DNA of 64,000 nucleotides, taken from positions 930,001 through 994,000 of the forward strand of contig NZ_WVRE01000002.1 of the NCBI RefSeq assembly GCF_013111185.1, given 5' to 3'. Positions within the stretch are counted from its first letter, which is position 1, and each line of letters starts with the position of its first letter. Below the pieces are notes generated by a model, which saw only the letters and a program-made list of their open reading frames with translations, made no database searches and was not told where the DNA came from. The position numbers were made by a program, and so were the translations under genes. Source of the DNA: Ruegeria sp. HKCCD7303 (GTDB lineage: Bacteria; Pseudomonadota; Alphaproteobacteria; Rhodobacterales; Rhodobacteraceae). Shown one piece after another: positions 19,029-28,501 of the stretch.

Positions 19029-19821
19029 GCGAAGTCTCCTCGGATTTATCTGAGTTCCGCCAAAGGATAATTTCAGCAAGGATCGACAGGGCAATTTCGT
19101 GTGGGTCGATCGCATGGATGTCCAAACCGGCAGGCGACTTGAGCCGCTTGGTTTGTGCAGAACTCAAACCTTGCGCTTCCAACCTGTCGCACAACACCTC
19201 AGCCTTTCGGTGGCTCGCAACCATTGACACACGGCGCGCCGGTGTCTCGAGCGCGGCTTTCAATGCGGCGCCATCACCTTTTCCCTGCGAAGCGACCACT
19301 GCGAAATCGCGTGGCTCAACACCCAAAGCGCTTAAGTTTTTCGGATCGAAACTGGTAAAATCCACTTCACTCTCAGAACCTTCGGGCAAGCAAACACGCA
19401 ATCCGATAAGCGCTGCGTGCTCTGCGAGGGCATGGGCAATCGGGGACTCTCCAAAGATGATCAAACGCGGCGCATGCTGATACGGCTCAATCAGCAAGTC
19501 GACCGTTCCACCCGAAGGGCAACCGCTCTTGAAGGTTTCCACGCCGTCCGGGTCTGTCATTGCCACCACCTTGTCCGAGGGTTTCACGCGGATCATTTTC
19601 GGAAAGCCACCTGTAAGTGCTTCCTGAGCTGATGCCCGTACAACGCGCTGCACACAGGCTCCACCCAGATGTCCCAATATCCGACCGTCTCGCGTGACTA
19701 CTGCCTTGCCGCCCGCCTTGGCCGAGGTCGCGTCGGCGGTGCGAAGGACAGTTGCCACGCAAAAAGCGTCCCCCTGCTGGCGCAGCTGTTCAATCGTGTC
19801 GAAGATGTCGAAACCTGCCAT
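19009..19821 (-). CDS. coxF: XdhC/CoxF-family molybdenum cofactor insertion protein
   Basis: A 270-residue protein with the XdhC N-terminal domain (CVATVLRTADATSAKAGGKAVV, then GHLGGACVQ near residue 52, and FKSGCPSGGTVDLLIEP near 97) and a Rossmann C-terminal domain (RLIIFGESPIAHALAEHAAL). XdhC proteins bind and sulfurate the molybdenum cofactor for molybdenum hydroxylases. Here it would act on CoxL. It follows the VWA gene by 12 bp in the cox operon. Confidence 0.87.
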   Translation of the reverse strand: MAGFDIFDTIEQLRQQGDAFCVATVLRTADATSAKAGGKAVVTRDGRILGHLGGACVQRVVRASAQEALTGGFPKMIRVKPSDKVVAMTDPDGVETFKSGCPSGGTVDLLIEPYQHAPRLIIFGESPIAHALAEHAALIGLRVCLPEGSESEVDFTSFDPKNLSALGVEPRDFAVVASQGKGDGAALKAALETPARRVSMVASHRKAEVLCDRLEAQGLSSAQTKRLKSPAGLDIHAIDPHEIALSILAEIILWRNSDKSEETSHEEKMA

Positions 19822-19833
19822 GGTTTTATCCTT

Positions 19834-21021
19834 TCACAGTTTTCGGAATTCAGGTTCTAGTGCCGCCAGTGCTTCAAGCGTGTTGGCAGGAAGATGCGCG
19901 TCCAGGTACGGCTCTGCGGCCTTCATGGCAGCGGCAATGGGCTGGTAATCTTTCCATCCTTTAAGCGGATTCAGCCAAACCACCCGTCGTGCCTTGCGTC
20001 GGACCCGCGCCAGTATATGCCCCAAAGCCGCAGGCGACGAGCTGCAATAGCCATCCGAAAGGATCAATACCACCGTCCGCCCGTTCAGGGCACGGGCACC
20101 GTATCCATTCAAAAATTTTTCAAGGCTACCCGAGATGTCAGTACCGCCGCCAAACCCTTCGGCCATCAGCGACAATCGGCCAGCCGCGCGCAGCGTGTCG
20201 TGATCGCGCAGTACATCCGTCACCCGCATCAAATGCGTATGAAATAAATACGCATCCGCTTCGGCTCCGCTGCCAATCAACCCCTTGAGAAAGGCAAGGA
20301 AAACTCGCGAATAAACTGTCATCGAACCGCTAACGTCACACAAAGCCACGATCCGCATAGGGCGTGGCGGGCGAGCACGACGGTAAAGATCAATCGGCTC
20401 ACCACCCCTCGCAAGGCTGGCGCGTTGAATACGGCGCATATCCAAAGCCGGGCCGCGCATCGCAAGTTTGCGTCTGCGCGAGCGACGGTCCCGGATGGCT
20501 CGCGCGATGGCGGTTGCCGCCTGTTCCGCTTGCTTCAACGCGTCTTCATCCATCAGCTCACGCAAATCCCGACGCGACAGGTTAGCCGTACGGGTTGCGA
20601 TCAGCCTCCCGTCTCTCCCCAAGGCCTCCCCGTCGCCAGGATCAGGTTCTTGCGCCTGATCCGTGCCGGTTTCCGCCTCCCGAGCGTCTTGGCTTTGCTG
20701 CTGCCAAATCATCGGCTTTGCGGATTGAACCCGCACATGAGCCGTGTGGGCAGTTCCAGTTCGGTGCTTGCCTGTATTTAACCAGTAGGCATCGAACAAG
20801 TCCTCGAAGCGACGCCAATCGTCAGCGTCGCCTGCCAGCAATACACAAAGCGCCCGCTGAGCCTGTCTGACATCCGTTGCGTCAACTGCTGCCAGAGCAG
20901 CCAGCGCGTCTCCTGTCTCAGCAGATCCCACACGCATCCCGTTCATGCGCAAATGTGCGATGAAACCGGACATGCGATCCGACAAACCAGATGCGCGGGA
21001 GGGAAACCGAGTGACTTGCAT
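19834..21021 (-). CDS. coxE: VWA-domain protein, CoxE family
   Basis: A 395-residue protein. The VWA/MIDAS region begins at about 225 with IVALCDVSGSMTVYS (DxSxS) and continues GGGTDISGSLEKFL and VLILSDGYCSS. CoxE works with the MoxR ATPase CoxD in maturing the copper-sulfur-molybdenum site of CO dehydrogenase. It abuts coxD (shared base at 21021), consistent with translational coupling. Confidence 0.9.
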   Translation of the reverse strand: MQVTRFPSRASGLSDRMSGFIAHLRMNGMRVGSAETGDALAALAAVDATDVRQAQRALCVLLAGDADDWRRFEDLFDAYWLNTGKHRTGTAHTAHVRVQSAKPMIWQQQSQDAREAETGTDQAQEPDPGDGEALGRDGRLIATRTANLSRRDLRELMDEDALKQAEQAATAIARAIRDRRSRRRKLAMRGPALDMRRIQRASLARGGEPIDLYRRARPPRPMRIVALCDVSGSMTVYSRVFLAFLKGLIGSGAEADAYLFHTHLMRVTDVLRDHDTLRAAGRLSLMAEGFGGGTDISGSLEKFLNGYGARALNGRTVVLILSDGYCSSSPAALGHILARVRRKARRVVWLNPLKGWKDYQPIAAAMKAAEPYLDAHLPANTLEALAALEPEFRKL

Positions 21022-21887
21022 CAGGCGACTTTCCCGATCAGGCGATCCATGACTTCGGGCGGCGCGGCATCGTAGTCAGCGGCAGTTTTCAGAAGACACA
21101 CAAGGGTTGCCTGAACCTCTTCCTTAGACTGCGCCATGTCGTTGACACCCAATCCTGATAGCGCGGCTGCCCAGTCCAGCATCTCGGCGATGCCGGGTGT
21201 CTTTTCTAAGTCTTCCTTCCGCAAAGCCTGCACGACCCCGATGATCTGACGCGCAAGCCGCCCTTCGACGTCAGGCATGCGCGCATTCAGGATCGCCATT
21301 TCAGTTTCTCGCGATGGGTAGTCGAGGAAACTGTAAAGACAGCGACGCCGCAGCGCGTCGGACAGATCTCGTGTCCCGTTGGCCGTCAGGATTACAATCG
21401 GGCGCGAACGCGCCTTCAGGGTGCCGAGTTCGGGGATGGTGATCTGAAAGTCTGACAGAATTTCAAGCAAGTAGGCTTCAAACTCTTCATCGGCCCGGTC
21501 GATTTCGTCGATCAGCAGAACCGGCGGATCTTCTTCGCTGATTGCCTCCAGCAATGGACGCTTCAGCAAGTAATCATCGGTGAACAGTTGCGCCTCGCTG
21601 GTGCCTCCGCCAGCCTCGCTTGCACGAATGGCCAAAAGCTGACGTTGGTAGTTCCACTCATAAATGGCGTGACTGGCGTCCAGCCCTTCGTAACACTGCA
21701 ACCGGATCAATCGCGTCTCACGTTGAGCCGCAAGAGCCTTGGCAACCTCGGTCTTGCCGACACCCGCAGGCCCCTCAAGCAGCAACGGACGACCCAGCGT
21801 CTGCGCAAGATGCAGGGCCATGGCCAAACGATCATCGGCAACATAGCCCTGTGCGGCCAATCCGTTCTGAACGTCAGTCAAAGTCAA
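21021..21887 (-). CDS. coxD: MoxR-type AAA+ ATPase, CoxD
   Basis: A ~288-residue AAA+ ATPase: Walker A EGPAGVGKTEVAKAL, Walker B PVLLIDEIDRADEEFEAYLLE, sensor 1 VILTANGTRDLSDALRRRCL. CoxD is a chaperone-like ATPase needed for sulfur and copper insertion into the CO dehydrogenase active site. The frame is open to an ATG at 21992, but that extension would translate the intergenic hairpin repeat, so a TTG start at 21887 (MTLTDVQNGL) with a GGA upstream is preferred. Confidence 0.88.
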   Translation of the reverse strand: MTLTDVQNGLAAQGYVADDRLAMALHLAQTLGRPLLLEGPAGVGKTEVAKALAAQRETRLIRLQCYEGLDASHAIYEWNYQRQLLAIRASEAGGGTSEAQLFTDDYLLKRPLLEAISEEDPPVLLIDEIDRADEEFEAYLLEILSDFQITIPELGTLKARSRPIVILTANGTRDLSDALRRRCLYSFLDYPSRETEMAILNARMPDVEGRLARQIIGVVQALRKEDLEKTPGIAEMLDWAAALSGLGVNDMAQSKEEVQATLVCLLKTAADYDAAPPEVMDRLIGKVA

Positions 21888-21899
21888 AACCAGGATCCA

Positions 21900-21985
21900 A
21901 TCTTCATCTGGCCAAAAATACCTCGGGGGTCCGAGGGGGCAGAGCCCCCTCGCTTTGGTCGGGCCGGCGCCAGCCGGTCCGGACC
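21900..21985 (-). repeat. Two-hairpin intergenic repeat (Rhodobacteraceae type) between coxL and coxD
   Basis: Read on the minus strand, a hairpin with 5-bp arms (21964-21968 / 21973-21977) is followed by an 8-bp perfect hairpin GAGGGGGC-loop-GCCCCCTC (21933-21951), then ACCCCCGAGGTATTTTTGG. I recall this GC-hairpin plus GAGGTATTTTTGGCCAGATGAAG consensus from many Rhodobacteraceae intergenic regions. It follows the coxL stop directly and may terminate or attenuate transcription into coxDEFG. Confidence 0.7.
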
Positions 21986-21988
21986 ATT

Positions 21989-24406
21989 TCACCCATGCAT
22001 CCCAAGACCATTGGCGATCTTCCAGATCCGCCAGTGGTCGTGCGGCATGTGGCTTTGCACCAACCCAAAGGGCCGGAACGCATCATGCACCGCGTTCGAG
22101 AAGCAAGGAACGCCGCCCACGTTCGGGCTTTCACCCACTCCTTTTGCACCAATCGGATGGTGCGGGGACGGTGTCACCGTATAGTCGGTGATATAGTTCG
22201 GTGTCTCCCAGGCGGTTGGCAGGAAGAAGTCCATCAGGGTGCCTGTCTTTACATTGCCCATCTCATCATAGGCAATTTCCTGGCCCATCGCGATCGCCAG
22301 CGCTTCGGTTACACCACCATGGACCTGCCCGTCGATGATCATCGGGTTGATCCGCGTGCCGCAATCGTCCAGCGCATAGAACTTCCGCACTTCCCATTCG
22401 CCGGTATCCACGTCAATTTCCATAACGCAGATATAGGCCCCGAACGGATAGGTCATATTCGGCGGGTCGTAGTAGCTGACGGCTTCCAGCCCCGGCTCCA
22501 ACCCCGGGATGGCCTGATTATAGGCGGCGAAGGCGATTTCTTTCATGGTCTTGAACCGCTCGGGCGCGCCTTTGACAGCGAACCGGTCCACATCCCATTC
22601 GACGTCGTCATCATGCACCTCGAGCAGATAGGCAGCAATCATCTGCGCCTTCGCGCGGATCTTGCGCGCGGCCATAGCCGTCGCCGCCCCAGCCACAGGC
22701 GTGGACCGAGAGCCATAGGTCCCAAGACCATAAGGCGCGGTGTCCGTGTCGCCTTCCTCCAGCGTGATATCGTCGGCGGGCAGGCCGATCTCGCTGGCGA
22801 TGATCTGGGCAAAAGTCGTGGCATGGCCTTGACCCTGACTGATCGTCCCGAGCCGCGCGATGGCTGAACCCGTTGGATGTATGCGGATTTCGCAACTATC
22901 AAACATTCCCAGCCCAAGAATATCGCAATTCTTGACCGGCCCGGCCCCGACAATCTCGGTGAAATGTGTCAGGCCAATCCCCAGCAGCTTACGAGTCTTG
23001 CCAGCTTTGAAGTCCTCGACCCGCTGCGCCTGTTCGGCCCGCAGACCGTCATAGTCTACGGCCTTCAACGCCTTGTCCCAAGCGGTATGATAATCGCCCG
23101 AGTCATACTCCCAGCCCAGCGCCGACTGATACGGGAACTGATCCGCCTTGATAAAGTTGATCCGACGCAGCTCGGCCGCGTCCATGTTCAGCTTGATGGC
23201 CAGAACCTCGATCATGCGCTCGATGAAATAAGCAGCCTCGGTCACGCGGAAGGAACAGCGATAGGCCACGCCTCCCGGAGCTTTGTTGGTATAGACACCA
23301 TCGACAGCAAGATACGCGGTGGGGATGTCATAGGAACCGGTGCAAATATTCATGAATCCAGCTGGAAACTTGGTCGGGTCGGCACAGGCATCAAACCCAC
23401 CGTGATCGGCGGTTGTATGACACCACAGCCCGGTGATCTTACCATCCTTGGTGGCTGCGATTTTGCCCTGCATCCAGTAGTCGCGGGCAAAGGCGGTGGA
23501 CATCAGGTTCTCCATCCGGTCCTCGACCCATTTCACTGGTTTGCCGGTAACGATGGAAGCAACGACCGAGCAGACGTAACCTGCGTAGGCCCCCACTTTA
23601 TTGCCGAAGCCACCGCCAATATCGGGGCTGATCACGCGGATATTGTGCTCGGCCAGGCCAGAAATCAGCGACACAACCGTGCGGATCGCGTGCGGGGCCT
23701 GGAACGTGCCGTACAGCGTCAGCTTTCCAGTCACTTTGTCCATCGAGGCCACGCAGCCGCAGGTTTCCAGCGGACAGGGGTGGGTCCGGTGGTAATAGAC
23801 CATCTCTTCAGCCACCACATCGGCCTCGGCCAGAACGGCCTCGGTCGCGTCCTTGTCACCCTGTTCCCACGTAAAGATATGGTTGTGGTGCTTGCGTGGG
23901 CCGTGCGCGCCCTCGGTCTGGCCTTCAAGGTCTTCGCGCAGGACAACATCTGATTTCAACGCCTCGAAAGGGTCGGTGATGACAGGCAGTTCTTCGTATT
24001 CGACCTCGACCAGTTCCACTGCGTCTGCCGCAATGTACCGGTCCTCGGCCACGACATAAGCAACTTCCTGGCCCTGAAACAGCACTTTGCCATCGGCCAG
24101 CACCATCTGCTTGTCACCTGCCAGCGTCGGCATCCAGTGTAAACCCAGAGGTGCAAGATCCTCAGCTGTTAGCACGGCGACAACGCCGGGTACCGCCAAG
24201 GCTGCCTCTTTGTTCACGCTGACAACGCGGGCATGTGCGTAGGGGGAGCGCACAAAGTCACCGAACAGCATGCCGTCAAGCTTGATATCATCTACATAGT
24301 TGCCCTTGCCTTGGGTAAAGCGCACGTCCTCGACGCGTTTGCGGGCGCAGCCCATACCTTTGAGGTTGGCGGCGCGTTCTTCGGGGGTCAGAGTCTGGTC
24401 GTTCAT
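21989..24406 (-). CDS. coxL: Aerobic CO dehydrogenase large subunit, form I
   Basis: The 805-residue molybdopterin subunit oxidising CO to CO2. The motif AYRCSFR (near residue 384) is the form I signature AYxCSFR; its cysteine binds copper of the Mo-S-Cu site. Form II homologues of uncertain function carry AYRGAGR instead. Other Mo-hydroxylase features are visible: [13 protein letters not shown], the [12 protein letters not shown] block and the C-terminal [13 protein letters not shown] containing the active-site glutamate. Length matches the family. It overlaps coxS by 4 bp. A carboxydovore lifestyle is inferred. Confidence 0.96.
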   Translation of the reverse strand: MNDQTLTPEERAANLKGMGCARKRVEDVRFTQGKGNYVDDIKLDGMLFGDFVRSPYAHARVVSVNKEAALAVPGVVAVLTAEDLAPLGLHWMPTLAGDKQMVLADGKVLFQGQEVAYVVAEDRYIAADAVELVEVEYEELPVITDPFEALKSDVVLREDLEGQTEGAHGPRKHHNHIFTWEQGDKDATEAVLAEADVVAEEMVYYHRTHPCPLETCGCVASMDKVTGKLTLYGTFQAPHAIRTVVSLISGLAEHNIRVISPDIGGGFGNKVGAYAGYVCSVVASIVTGKPVKWVEDRMENLMSTAFARDYWMQGKIAATKDGKITGLWCHTTADHGGFDACADPTKFPAGFMNICTGSYDIPTAYLAVDGVYTNKAPGGVAYRCSFRVTEAAYFIERMIEVLAIKLNMDAAELRRINFIKADQFPYQSALGWEYDSGDYHTAWDKALKAVDYDGLRAEQAQRVEDFKAGKTRKLLGIGLTHFTEIVGAGPVKNCDILGLGMFDSCEIRIHPTGSAIARLGTISQGQGHATTFAQIIASEIGLPADDITLEEGDTDTAPYGLGTYGSRSTPVAGAATAMAARKIRAKAQMIAAYLLEVHDDDVEWDVDRFAVKGAPERFKTMKEIAFAAYNQAIPGLEPGLEAVSYYDPPNMTYPFGAYICVMEIDVDTGEWEVRKFYALDDCGTRINPMIIDGQVHGGVTEALAIAMGQEIAYDEMGNVKTGTLMDFFLPTAWETPNYITDYTVTPSPHHPIGAKGVGESPNVGGVPCFSNAVHDAFRPFGLVQSHMPHDHWRIWKIANGLGMHG

Positions 24407-24897
24407 TCCGCGGCCTCCTTCTGAGCGTTCAGCATGTCAGCCGAAGCTGAGATCGCCTTGACGATGTTCTGATATCCGGTGCAGCGGCACAGGTTTCCGG
24501 CCATGCCAAAACGGATTTCTTCCTCGGTCGGATTAGGGTTTTCCTGCAACAGACGATGCGCGCGGGTGATCATGCCCGGCGTGCAGAAGCCGCATTGCAA
24601 CCCGTGATGTTCGCGGAACATCTCTTGTAAGACGCCCAAGCTGCCATCATCATTGGTCAGCCCTTCAACGGTGGTAATATCTGCCCCGTTCACCTGGGCC
24701 ACAAAGGTGGTGCAGGACTTGACGGATTTGCCATCGATATCAACGGTGCAGGCCCCACAATGGCTGGTCTCGCAACCGATATGAGGACCGGTAATTTTCA
24801 GATCTTCCCGCAGGAAATGGATCAACAACGTGCGCGGTTCGGCCAGACCTTCGACCTCTTTGCCGTTCACGGTGAGTTTGACGTGCATTTTCGACAT
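24403..24897 (-). CDS. coxS: CO dehydrogenase small subunit (2x[2Fe-2S])
   Basis: A 164-residue iron-sulfur subunit passing electrons from the Mo site to FAD. The plant-type cluster cysteines are in [14 protein letters not shown] and VKSCTTF; the second cluster lies in QCGFCTPGM and [12 protein letters not shown]. Length and order are canonical. It starts 12 bp after coxM and overlaps coxL. Confidence 0.96.
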   Translation of the reverse strand: MSKMHVKLTVNGKEVEGLAEPRTLLIHFLREDLKITGPHIGCETSHCGACTVDIDGKSVKSCTTFVAQVNGADITTVEGLTNDDGSLGVLQEMFREHHGLQCGFCTPGMITRAHRLLQENPNPTEEEIRFGMAGNLCRCTGYQNIVKAISASADMLNAQKEAAE

Positions 24898-24909
24898 TGC
24901 TTTCTCTCC

Positions 24910-25743
24910 TCACCCTGCGCGGCTTTGCGCACGGTCGATGGCGCGGCGCAGCATTACGGCGGCCACGTGTTTCTTGAATTCAACGGGTCCTCGATTATCG
25001 GCGACGGGATCGATCGCATCGAGCATAGCGGCAACGCAGCCCTCGACGTCACCACCTGCGAGAGCGGTGCTCGCGTCTGCGGACCAAATGGGTGTGTCGG
25101 CCAGATTGGTCATTGCAACCGAAGCGGTTCCCTGCCCAAACATCACCGCGGCAGCGGCCGTCGCATAGTCGCCAATCTTGCGCTTTTGCTTTTCATAGGC
25201 TTGCCCAACGCCGGCAGCGGGAACAGGTATTGAAATCCGGGTCAGGATCTCTTCATCTTCGCGCGCAGTGAAATATGCGGCCTCATAAAAATCACGGGCG
25301 GCTACGCTGCGGTTGCCGTCAGGCCCCGACAGTTCGAACGTGGCATTCAGGCATTGCATCAAACCCGGCATGTCATTGCCAGGATCCCCATTGGCCACGT
25401 TGCCACCAACGGTGCCCATGTACCGCACCTGAGGATCGGCGATCTGCAAAGCAGCTTCGCGGATCAAAGGGATTGCCGAGGCCAGACCGTCATGCGTAAT
25501 CATCTCGTGCTGCGTCACCATCGCCCCCAAGGACACCGTGTCGGAACCGATCTTGACCCCTTTGAGTTCGTCGATAGCCTGCAAATCGACAAGATGGCCC
25601 ATCTCGGCCATGCGCAGCTTCATCATCGGGATCAGGCTGTGCCCGCCCGCGATCACGCGCGCCTCATCTCCGTGCTCCTGCAAAATGCCAATGGCCGAGG
25701 CGATGTCGCCTGGCCGGTGATACTCAAAACCGGCTGGTATCAT
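24910..25743 (-). CDS. coxM: CO dehydrogenase medium (FAD) subunit
   Basis: A 277-residue flavoprotein subunit. FAD motifs are AGGHSLIPMMKLRM (near residue 32) and TVGGNVANGDPGNDMP (near 111). It transfers electrons from the iron-sulfur clusters to the quinone pool. First gene of the coxMSL core; promoter presumably in 25744-25882. Confidence 0.95.
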   Translation of the reverse strand: MIPAGFEYHRPGDIASAIGILQEHGDEARVIAGGHSLIPMMKLRMAEMGHLVDLQAIDELKGVKIGSDTVSLGAMVTQHEMITHDGLASAIPLIREAALQIADPQVRYMGTVGGNVANGDPGNDMPGLMQCLNATFELSGPDGNRSVAARDFYEAAYFTAREDEEILTRISIPVPAAGVGQAYEKQKRKIGDYATAAAAVMFGQGTASVAMTNLADTPIWSADASTALAGGDVEGCVAAMLDAIDPVADNRGPVEFKKHVAAVMLRRAIDRAQSRAG

Positions 25744-25882
25744 GTTTTTCCTCCCTGGGTCCGAGCGATATGCCTTGGGGGACCTGGGGAAAGGAGAGAG
25801 CTATGCAGCCAGCCGTTCCAGCAGCGAACAACAGAGCGCGCGGCTTGTTTCACGAAATGCGAATAAGCTGCACGAACTGCGA

Positions 25883-26977
25883 TCAGAGACCGAGCGCCTC
25901 GCGAATATCCGTCAGACGGGAACGGCTTACCGGGACTTTGGTCAGGGCGTCGACACCGTCGAAATAACATGTGCCGTTGTCCTTGTGACGCTCAAAGCCT
26001 GAGACGTGTTTGGGGTTCACCAGATAACTGCGATGAGCGCGTAAAAAACCATCTGGCTTTAGTCGCGTTTCGGCCTCGGTTATCGACCAAGGGCAAAACA
26101 GTTTTTCGGCACCCATATAGAGAACAGAATAATGCCCCTCGGCCCTGATGGCTGCGATTTTTGCAGGTTCTGTAAAAAAGGTCTGACCTTCTCGCTCGAA
26201 CGGAACACCGGCGCGAAATGCGGCCGGTTCCGAGGCGGGTTCGGGCTTGGGTGTTTCCGTGGGCTCAATAAACGAGATGCCTGTCAACAGAAACGCCCCG
26301 CATATCAGAAACACCGAAACGGTCACGCCCATCGCCAGAACCTGATTGTCCAACGCAGGCCCTGCACCACCGACACTGTCGCTTGCGACAAAGTCGGTCA
26401 GACCGGTTGCTACGAAATGCATGGTAAATACAGCCAGCCCAAAGCACACTGTCCCAAGCAATATGTTGCGCTGTGTGCGGTTTCCATAAGCGACCCAGAT
26501 GGCCGCCACGGACAGGATCACCGAAGCCAGTGTCGCCACGAATACATCCAGAACATTATATACAGGACGACACAGCTGCATTCCGGCCATGCCAATATAG
26601 TGCATCAACACAATCCCCAGCCCAACGATCATCCCTGATCCAATCATCGTCTGTGGCGTGCGTGGGCGAAAATGCAGCAACAACAGCGCCAGCCCAACCA
26701 TTAGGATTGCGACCAGCGCGGAAATCAGAGTGATCAAGGCATCATAATAGAACAGGATCGGCAGTTGCAGGCCCAGCATGGCAACAAAGTGCATCGACCA
26801 TATACCGCCGCCCAGAATAACTGCTGCCAGAGCGACCACAAGTTTGCGCCGCTGCGTGTCCAGGCGAGACGCCCCATGAGTCAGATAGAGGCCAGTAAAC
26901 CCAGCCATCAGCGCCACGGCCAGAGACGCTGCCACGAGCCACACATTGTGCGAGTAGTCCAACATTCGGGTGTCCAC
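25883..26977 (-). CDS. coxC: MHYT-LytTR membrane regulator, CoxC/CoxH type
   Basis: A 364-residue regulator. Seven hydrophobic helices with MHYT repeats (SMHFVAMLGL near 60, VLMHYIGMAGMQL near 122, TMHFVATGL near 185) form a putative metal- or gas-sensing module. After a linker (about 235-265) follows a C-terminal LytTR DNA-binding domain (ERHKDNGTCYF, FLRAHRSYLVNPKHV). CoxC and CoxH of Oligotropha have this architecture. It lies directly upstream of coxM on the same strand, so CO- or redox-responsive control of cox is likely. An alternative start is five codons in. Confidence 0.88.
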   Translation of the reverse strand: MDTRMLDYSHNVWLVAASLAVALMAGFTGLYLTHGASRLDTQRRKLVVALAAVILGGGIWSMHFVAMLGLQLPILFYYDALITLISALVAILMVGLALLLLHFRPRTPQTMIGSGMIVGLGIVLMHYIGMAGMQLCRPVYNVLDVFVATLASVILSVAAIWVAYGNRTQRNILLGTVCFGLAVFTMHFVATGLTDFVASDSVGGAGPALDNQVLAMGVTVSVFLICGAFLLTGISFIEPTETPKPEPASEPAAFRAGVPFEREGQTFFTEPAKIAAIRAEGHYSVLYMGAEKLFCPWSITEAETRLKPDGFLRAHRSYLVNPKHVSGFERHKDNGTCYFDGVDALTKVPVSRSRLTDIREALGL

Positions 26978-27387
26978 GCCCTCCCCAGCGCGTGCTTGAC
27001 GTTAGCAAACAGGAATTCCCGGTACAATCTAGTCTGGCCAAACTGTGAAAAGCGCTCTCAGACCAATTTTACCAGCGTAAGTCCCTTCAACTAAGTGCTT
27101 TTTCACACCTTGCCAGGATTGTGTCACCGCGAAACAGTAGCACGATCAAGCGAATTCACCTGCATCGTGCATTCCCATGGCTCACTTAGACCGCACGCTC
27201 GTACAACAAACCTTCTTCTTTTCGAAGCGACAATGGGAACAGACCGTACTGCATCACTGCAAAACGGACTTTCTCGGAGCGGGTTACAAAAACTTGATTG
27301 GCGATTAGCTTTTTATACGCGCAAGCTACGACAGCCTCTCGCTCGCCATTAGTTAAGTTCTTTCGACGTGACCCAACCCACTCTGGA
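26978..27387. other. Gene-free region upstream of coxC
   Basis: About 410 bp with no frame showing family resemblance. It must contain the coxC promoter and marks the change from the metabolic region to the stress/low-oxygen island. An open frame at 27095-27352 was judged random. Confidence 0.5.
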
Positions 27388-27795
27388 TCAGCGAATTACG
27401 TGAACCGAACATTTCGCATGATGCACAACCCTGTTTGCGGTTGATCCGAGGAATATGTCCTCGAAACCGGGCTTGTGCGATGCCAAAACAATGCAATCCA
27501 CATCGTTCTCGTTCGCGAAATCAACGATCGCTCTACCTGCTTGACCCGAGATAAGTCGCGTCTTCGCTCCTGGAATCTCAGAGGCCGTCTGATGTAGGTT
27601 GTCCAAGATTTCATGCCGCGTGTTCGCAAGCACCTCACTTGGAATCTGAGACCCTACATAGGCCGGGATTGGTTCCTGGGCGTGTATCACAGTGAAAACA
27701 GCGTCCTCATCGGCCAATTGGCGCGCCGCCTCAAAGGACGCGCGCGTGTCGTGCTCTTGGTCCAGAGCAACCGGGATCAGGATGTTCTTATACAT
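27388..27795 (-). CDS. Universal stress protein, single UspA domain
   Basis: A 135-residue cytoplasmic UspA-fold protein: N-terminal MYKNILIPVALDQEHD, a central VIHAQEPIPAY strand, and the C-terminal LASHKPGFEDIFLGSTANRV loop corresponding to the nucleotide-binding motif. The first glycine of the usual G-2x-G-9x-G(S/T) motif is replaced, so ATP binding is uncertain. It lies 58 bp after the phasin gene on the same strand and is probably cotranscribed. Confidence 0.88.
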   Translation of the reverse strand: MYKNILIPVALDQEHDTRASFEAARQLADEDAVFTVIHAQEPIPAYVGSQIPSEVLANTRHEILDNLHQTASEIPGAKTRLISGQAGRAIVDFANENDVDCIVLASHKPGFEDIFLGSTANRVVHHAKCSVHVIR

Positions 27796-27853
27796 TTGGT
27801 CTCCTATCTACAGCTCCATCGACGTCAGCCTGAAATTTGCGACAGCAGGAAAC

Positions 27854-28303
27854 CTACACAGGTTCAGACTTCGATGATTTGCCAGCACTCTTCGTTGCGG
27901 TCGCAACATCATCAACGGTTTTCTCGACAGCTTCAGCTTCGGTTTCCGCGACATATGCGGCACAACGGGCCACAGTTTCGAACCATTCCTGAGCATCAGC
28001 AACCAACCGCTCAACCGAATGGCGTTGCCATTCCGTCATGCTCTGAAGGGCTTTCGTAGGTTCAGACGGGTTGGCGGAAGATACTTTACGTGCAGCTTGC
28101 AGGGCCGTCCGGACCGCCTCGTGACGCCGTTCGAACCAATGCTGCGCAAAGGCTTCTGTTTCTTCTAACATTTTTTCTTGCGCGTCCCAAAACTGTTCGA
28201 TCTGGGCACCGAAAGCTGGATTGCCAGAAACGGGCGGCTGCATTTGCTTGAATACGTCCATTAGTGAAGCCGGGTGGCTAGGGTTAGATTTCTTTGTCGA
28301 CAT
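27854..28303 (-). CDS. Phasin-family protein
   Basis: A 149-residue, mostly helical protein starting MSTKKSNPSH. The core (about 40-135) has the amphipathic helical pattern of phasins (FWDAQEKMLEETEAFAQHWFERRHEA, then SMTEWQRHSVERLVADAQEWF) and the tail is Lys/Ser/Ala-rich. Phasins coat polyhydroxyalkanoate granules; family assignment here is by pattern. The start was chosen at the ATG preceded by GAGGAGGAAT. A 9/10 Fnr-type box lies 59 bp upstream. Confidence 0.72.
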   Translation of the reverse strand: MSTKKSNPSHPASLMDVFKQMQPPVSGNPAFGAQIEQFWDAQEKMLEETEAFAQHWFERRHEAVRTALQAARKVSSANPSEPTKALQSMTEWQRHSVERLVADAQEWFETVARCAAYVAETEAEAVEKTVDDVATATKSAGKSSKSEPV

Positions 28304-28361
28304 CGAAAATTCCTCCTCATTCCCTGATGACCCATTGTCCCACCTGCAGCGAGCTTTCGCC

Positions 28362-28375
28362 TTAATACAGATCAA
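28362..28375 (-). promoter_or_regulatory. Fnr/FixK-type box before phasin-usp operon (9/10)
   Basis: TTAATACAGATCAA on the plus strand, i.e. TTGAT-CTGT-ATTAA facing the phasin gene, 59 bp before its start codon. This fits activation from about -41. Confidence 0.6.
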
Positions 28376-28462
28376 TATTCCTTGTTTTCATGCTTCTTGG
28401 CTTACGCCGCGAGAGAACACTCCTAACCTTTCGACATCGGTTCCTAGATGGCAGGATTGGAG

Positions 28463-28476
28463 TTAAAGTAGATCAA
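28463..28476 (+). promoter_or_regulatory. Weak Fnr-type box before antiporter (8/10)
   Basis: TTAAA-GTAG-ATCAA, 25 bp before the antiporter ATG. One half-site is perfect, the other degenerate; the close spacing makes it less convincing. Confidence 0.35.
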
Positions 28477-28501
28477 GCAAGAACTTAACGCTTGGTTTCA
28501 A

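Noticed and set aside
21620-22867. 415-codon plus-strand open frame across the coxD start and coxL end
   Set aside because: It overlaps two well-supported genes and the hairpin repeat, and its translation has no domain.
22877-23953. 358-codon open frame antisense to coxL
   Set aside because: Shadow of coxL on the opposite strand without recognisable motifs.
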